Below are positions 34,452 to 36,155 of a stretch of 36,155 bases of DNA, piece after piece. This DNA is from Porticoccaceae bacterium. Lineage in GTDB: Bacteria > Pseudomonadota > Gammaproteobacteria > Pseudomonadales > Porticoccaceae. Under the pieces are notes generated by a model. It worked only from the letters and a program-made list of their open reading frames with translations. It did no database searches and was not told the DNA's origin. A program made the position numbers and the translations under genes. The first letter of the stretch is position 1. Every line of letters starts with the position of its first letter. The DNA is taken from assembly GCA_029242085.1 (NCBI GenBank), contig JAQWUP010000057.1, forward strand, positions 1 to 36,155, given 5' to 3'.

Positions 34452-35537
34452 TTACTGCGGTTTTTTAAAGGGCAGTAACTCCTCCGCTTGCTGAATATGA
34501 CTGGCGATAGATAGCTCTTCCTGTGCTAAGAACCGGGCAATGGCATCCCGGAATTGCGGATGTCTTATCCAATGTATTGAATGGGTTCTAATCGGTTCAA
34601 AACCCCGCATCAGTTTGTGTTCGCCCTGAGCGCCAGCGTCATAGCGCTGCAATCCCAGCTCGATGGCAAACTCAATGCCGCGGTAGTAGCACAGCTCAAA
34701 ATGCAGATAGGAAAATTCAGCGACACTGCCCCAGTAGCGTCCATACAATGTGTCAGAATCAAAAAAATACAGTGCGCAAGCGATGGGAATGCCATCTTGG
34801 CTGGCTACGGCCATAGCTATTTGCTCGGGCATCGATTTGGCTATTTGGGTAAAAAAGCTCTGGGTGAGATAGCCCCTGGTGCCGTTGCGTTTGGCATAGG
34901 TGCGCTCGTAGAGCTGATAGAAAAGCGCCCAGATATCTTCACCAATATCTGCGCCTTGCAATACCTCGACATCAATATTTTGCCTGCTAATTTCAGCCCT
35001 CTCTTTGCGCACCATTTTTCGTTTGCGTGAATTCATACTGGCGAGAAAATCGTCAAAGCTGGCATAGCCATGGTTATACCAATGGTATTGCACGCCGCTT
35101 CTCTGCAAAAGCCGAGGGTCATTAAATAACTCTAACTCATCAGCCTGGGGAAATAGCAGATGCCAACTCGAGGCATCGGTCTCATCGGCAACGCTCAGCA
35201 CCTCCTCAAATAACTGGTTGCAATGGTCTTGCTCGAGCTGATCGATGCCGTGAATACGCGGGCCAGTTGAGGGGGTAAAAGGTATTGCGGTCAGCAGCTT
35301 GGGGAAATACTCCAGGCCATTCTCATGATAGGCATTGGCCCAGGCATGATCAAACACATATTCGCCCATGCTGTGCTGTTTTAAATACAGCGGCATAAAT
35401 CCGCTTTGCTGCCCGTCGTCAAGCGAGAGATGAATTGGCTCCCAGCCAGATTGTTGCGAGGCACTTTTGCTATTTTCCAAAGCCTGAAGAAACTCTGGTC
35501 GCATAAAGGGGTAGGGAAGATTTTGCGATTGGGACAT
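34452..35537 (-). CDS. GNAT/FemAB-like protein of the COG3146 family
   Basis: Cytoplasmic protein of the group annotated as peptidogalycan biosynthesis protein or GNAT N-acetyltransferase (COG3146), 361 residues. Conserved pieces are [16 protein letters not shown] at the start, [38 protein letters not shown] (the most diagnostic segment), [29 protein letters not shown], the [31 protein letters not shown] acyl-transfer-like region, and [18 protein letters not shown]. No signal peptide or membrane span. The substrate is unknown; the family name is historical and does not prove a cell-wall role. CAGG lies about 9 nt before the ATG. It converges with gloA with no clear terminator between them and diverges from fabV. 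Confidence 0.88.
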   Translation of the reverse strand: MSQSQNLPYPFMRPEFLQALENSKSASQQSGWEPIHLSLDDGQQSGFMPLYLKQHSMGEYVFDHAWANAYHENGLEYFPKLLTAIPFTPSTGPRIHGIDQLEQDHCNQLFEEVLSVADETDASSWHLLFPQADELELFNDPRLLQRSGVQYHWYNHGYASFDDFLASMNSRKRKMVRKERAEISRQNIDVEVLQGADIGEDIWALFYQLYERTYAKRNGTRGYLTQSFFTQIAKSMPEQIAMAVASQDGIPIACALYFFDSDTLYGRYWGSVAEFSYLHFELCYYRGIEFAIELGLQRYDAGAQGEHKLMRGFEPIRTHSIHWIRHPQFRDAIARFLAQEELSIASHIQQAEELLPFKKPQ

Positions 35538-35617
35538 TAGCGCGCCTGAATATTATATGTGTCGACTGTTATTTGCTACAGCATAGCATTGGCGCGGTTT
35601 TAAGTCCTGAACAAAGG

Positions 35618-35646
35618 TTACTAGATTACAGTCATTACTGTATCAT
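35618..35646 (+). promoter_or_regulatory. fabV upstream region with operator-like palindrome
   Basis: TACAGTCATTACTGTA (35627-35642) is a perfect 6-bp inverted repeat around CATT, ending 56 nt before the fabV ATG. It overlaps a candidate promoter with TATCAT at 35641-35646 and a weak -35 TTACTA at 35618-35623, 17 nt apart. Position and symmetry suggest a repressor site. It does not resemble the FabR or FadR consensus I know. Confidence 0.45.
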
Positions 35647-35698
35647 TGCGGCTAAATTTTTAGCCTGTGCTACTAACAAAACGTATGGAGACATTTGT

Positions 35699-36155
35699 AT
35701 GATTATTAAGCCCCGCGTTCGCGGCTTTATGTGTATCACGACACATCCGACTGGCTGTGAGGCCAATGTTCAGAATCAGATTGATTTCATCAAAGCCCAG
35801 GGTCCCATCGATGCCCCTAAGCGCGTATTGGTTATTGGCTCCTCCACCGGCTATGGTCTGGCAGCGAGAATTACCGCAGCATTTGGAGCTGGCGCCTCCA
35901 CATTAGGTATTTTCTTTGAGAAGCCGGGCACTGAAACTAAGCCGGGCACTGCGGGCTGGTATAACAGCGCCGCTTTTCACAAGTTTGCCGAGCAGGACGG
36001 TCTCTATGCCAAGAGCCTGAATGGCGATGCATTTTCAGATGATGTAAAACAGCGCACCATCGACACGATTAAAGCGGATTTAGGGCAGGTGGATCTGGTG
36101 ATTTACAGCCTCGCCGCACCACGCCGTCAGCACCCTAAAACCGGTGAGGTATTTA
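35699..36155 (+). CDS. fabV: Trans-2-enoyl-CoA/ACP reductase FabV (partial, 3' end outside window)
   Basis: NADH-dependent enoyl reductase of fatty acid synthesis, the triclosan-resistant type common in Pseudomonas and Vibrio. From the ATG at 35699 (GGAG 8 nt upstream) about 152 codons are present, beginning [20 protein letters not shown]. The cofactor motif [16 protein letters not shown] is followed by the family-specific [21 protein letters not shown] and [13 protein letters not shown]. The full protein is about 400 residues, so roughly the first 38 percent is here. The gene continues past the window edge. Confidence 0.95.
   Translation, partial: MIIKPRVRGFMCITTHPTGCEANVQNQIDFIKAQGPIDAPKRVLVIGSSTGYGLAARITAAFGAGASTLGIFFEKPGTETKPGTAGWYNSAAFHKFAEQDGLYAKSLNGDAFSDDVKQRTIDTIKADLGQVDLVIYSLAAPRRQHPKTGEVF

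Overview
This window reads as chromosomal DNA of a marine-type gammaproteobacterium, probably close to the Pseudomonadales/Cellvibrionales (SAR92- or OM60-like). That placement is an inference from gene content and order: ffs-dnaX-ybaB-recR, rnd-ycgL-ycgN, a MoxR/VWA pair of the type seen in pseudomonads, cysI followed by a DUF934 gene, divergent bepA/perM, aceEF with an Asn-type E2 active site, and FabV as enoyl reductase. No 16S gene or other decisive marker is present. Nearly all the DNA is coding and housekeeping. I saw no transposase, integrase, prophage block, tRNA or CRISPR array.

Layout. 1-2057 (minus): a peptide ABC transporter, lipoprotein OppA followed by OppB, which is cut by the window edge. 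2297-7449 (plus): the 4.5S SRP RNA with a good sigma70 promoter, then dnaX, ybaB, recR, rnd, ycgL, ycgN and a small membrane protein, mostly touching or overlapping. dnaX carries a complete-looking programmed -1 frameshift cassette. 7476-13074 (plus): a RetSat/CrtI-like FAD oxidoreductase, a MoxR AAA+ ATPase, a CoxE-like VWA protein and a fatty-acyl-CoA ligase, closed by a strong bidirectional terminator. 13175-14680 (minus): Na+/H+ antiporter NhaB. 14880-16878 (plus): NudC and SohB.

17081-20404 (minus): sulfite reductase CysI, an overlapping DUF934 gene and a CPA2 cation/proton antiporter, apparently one operon. 20602-21801 (plus): an unlisted 38-residue membrane peptide, then quinolinate synthase NadA. 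21859-23424 (minus): a secreted protein with about seventeen 17-residue repeats and a C-terminal S74 chaperone-like domain, the most accessory-looking gene here. 23676-29337: envelope functions, namely BepA-like M48 protease, divergent PerM-like exporter and a pitrilysin-like M16 protease that appears to be a lipoprotein. 29477-34442 (plus): pyruvate dehydrogenase aceE-aceF with glyoxalase I, behind a promoter whose spacer is filled by a perfect 7+1+7 palindrome. 34452-35537 (minus): a COG3146-type GNAT/FemAB-like protein. 35699-end (plus): the 5' part of fabV, preceded by another palindrome.

I found no clearly new multi-gene system. The best leads are regulatory (dnaX frameshift signal; operator-like palindromes before aceE, fabV and moxR), the repeat/S74 surface protein, the 38-residue peptide, and the RetSat-MoxR-VWA-acyl-CoA ligase cluster.
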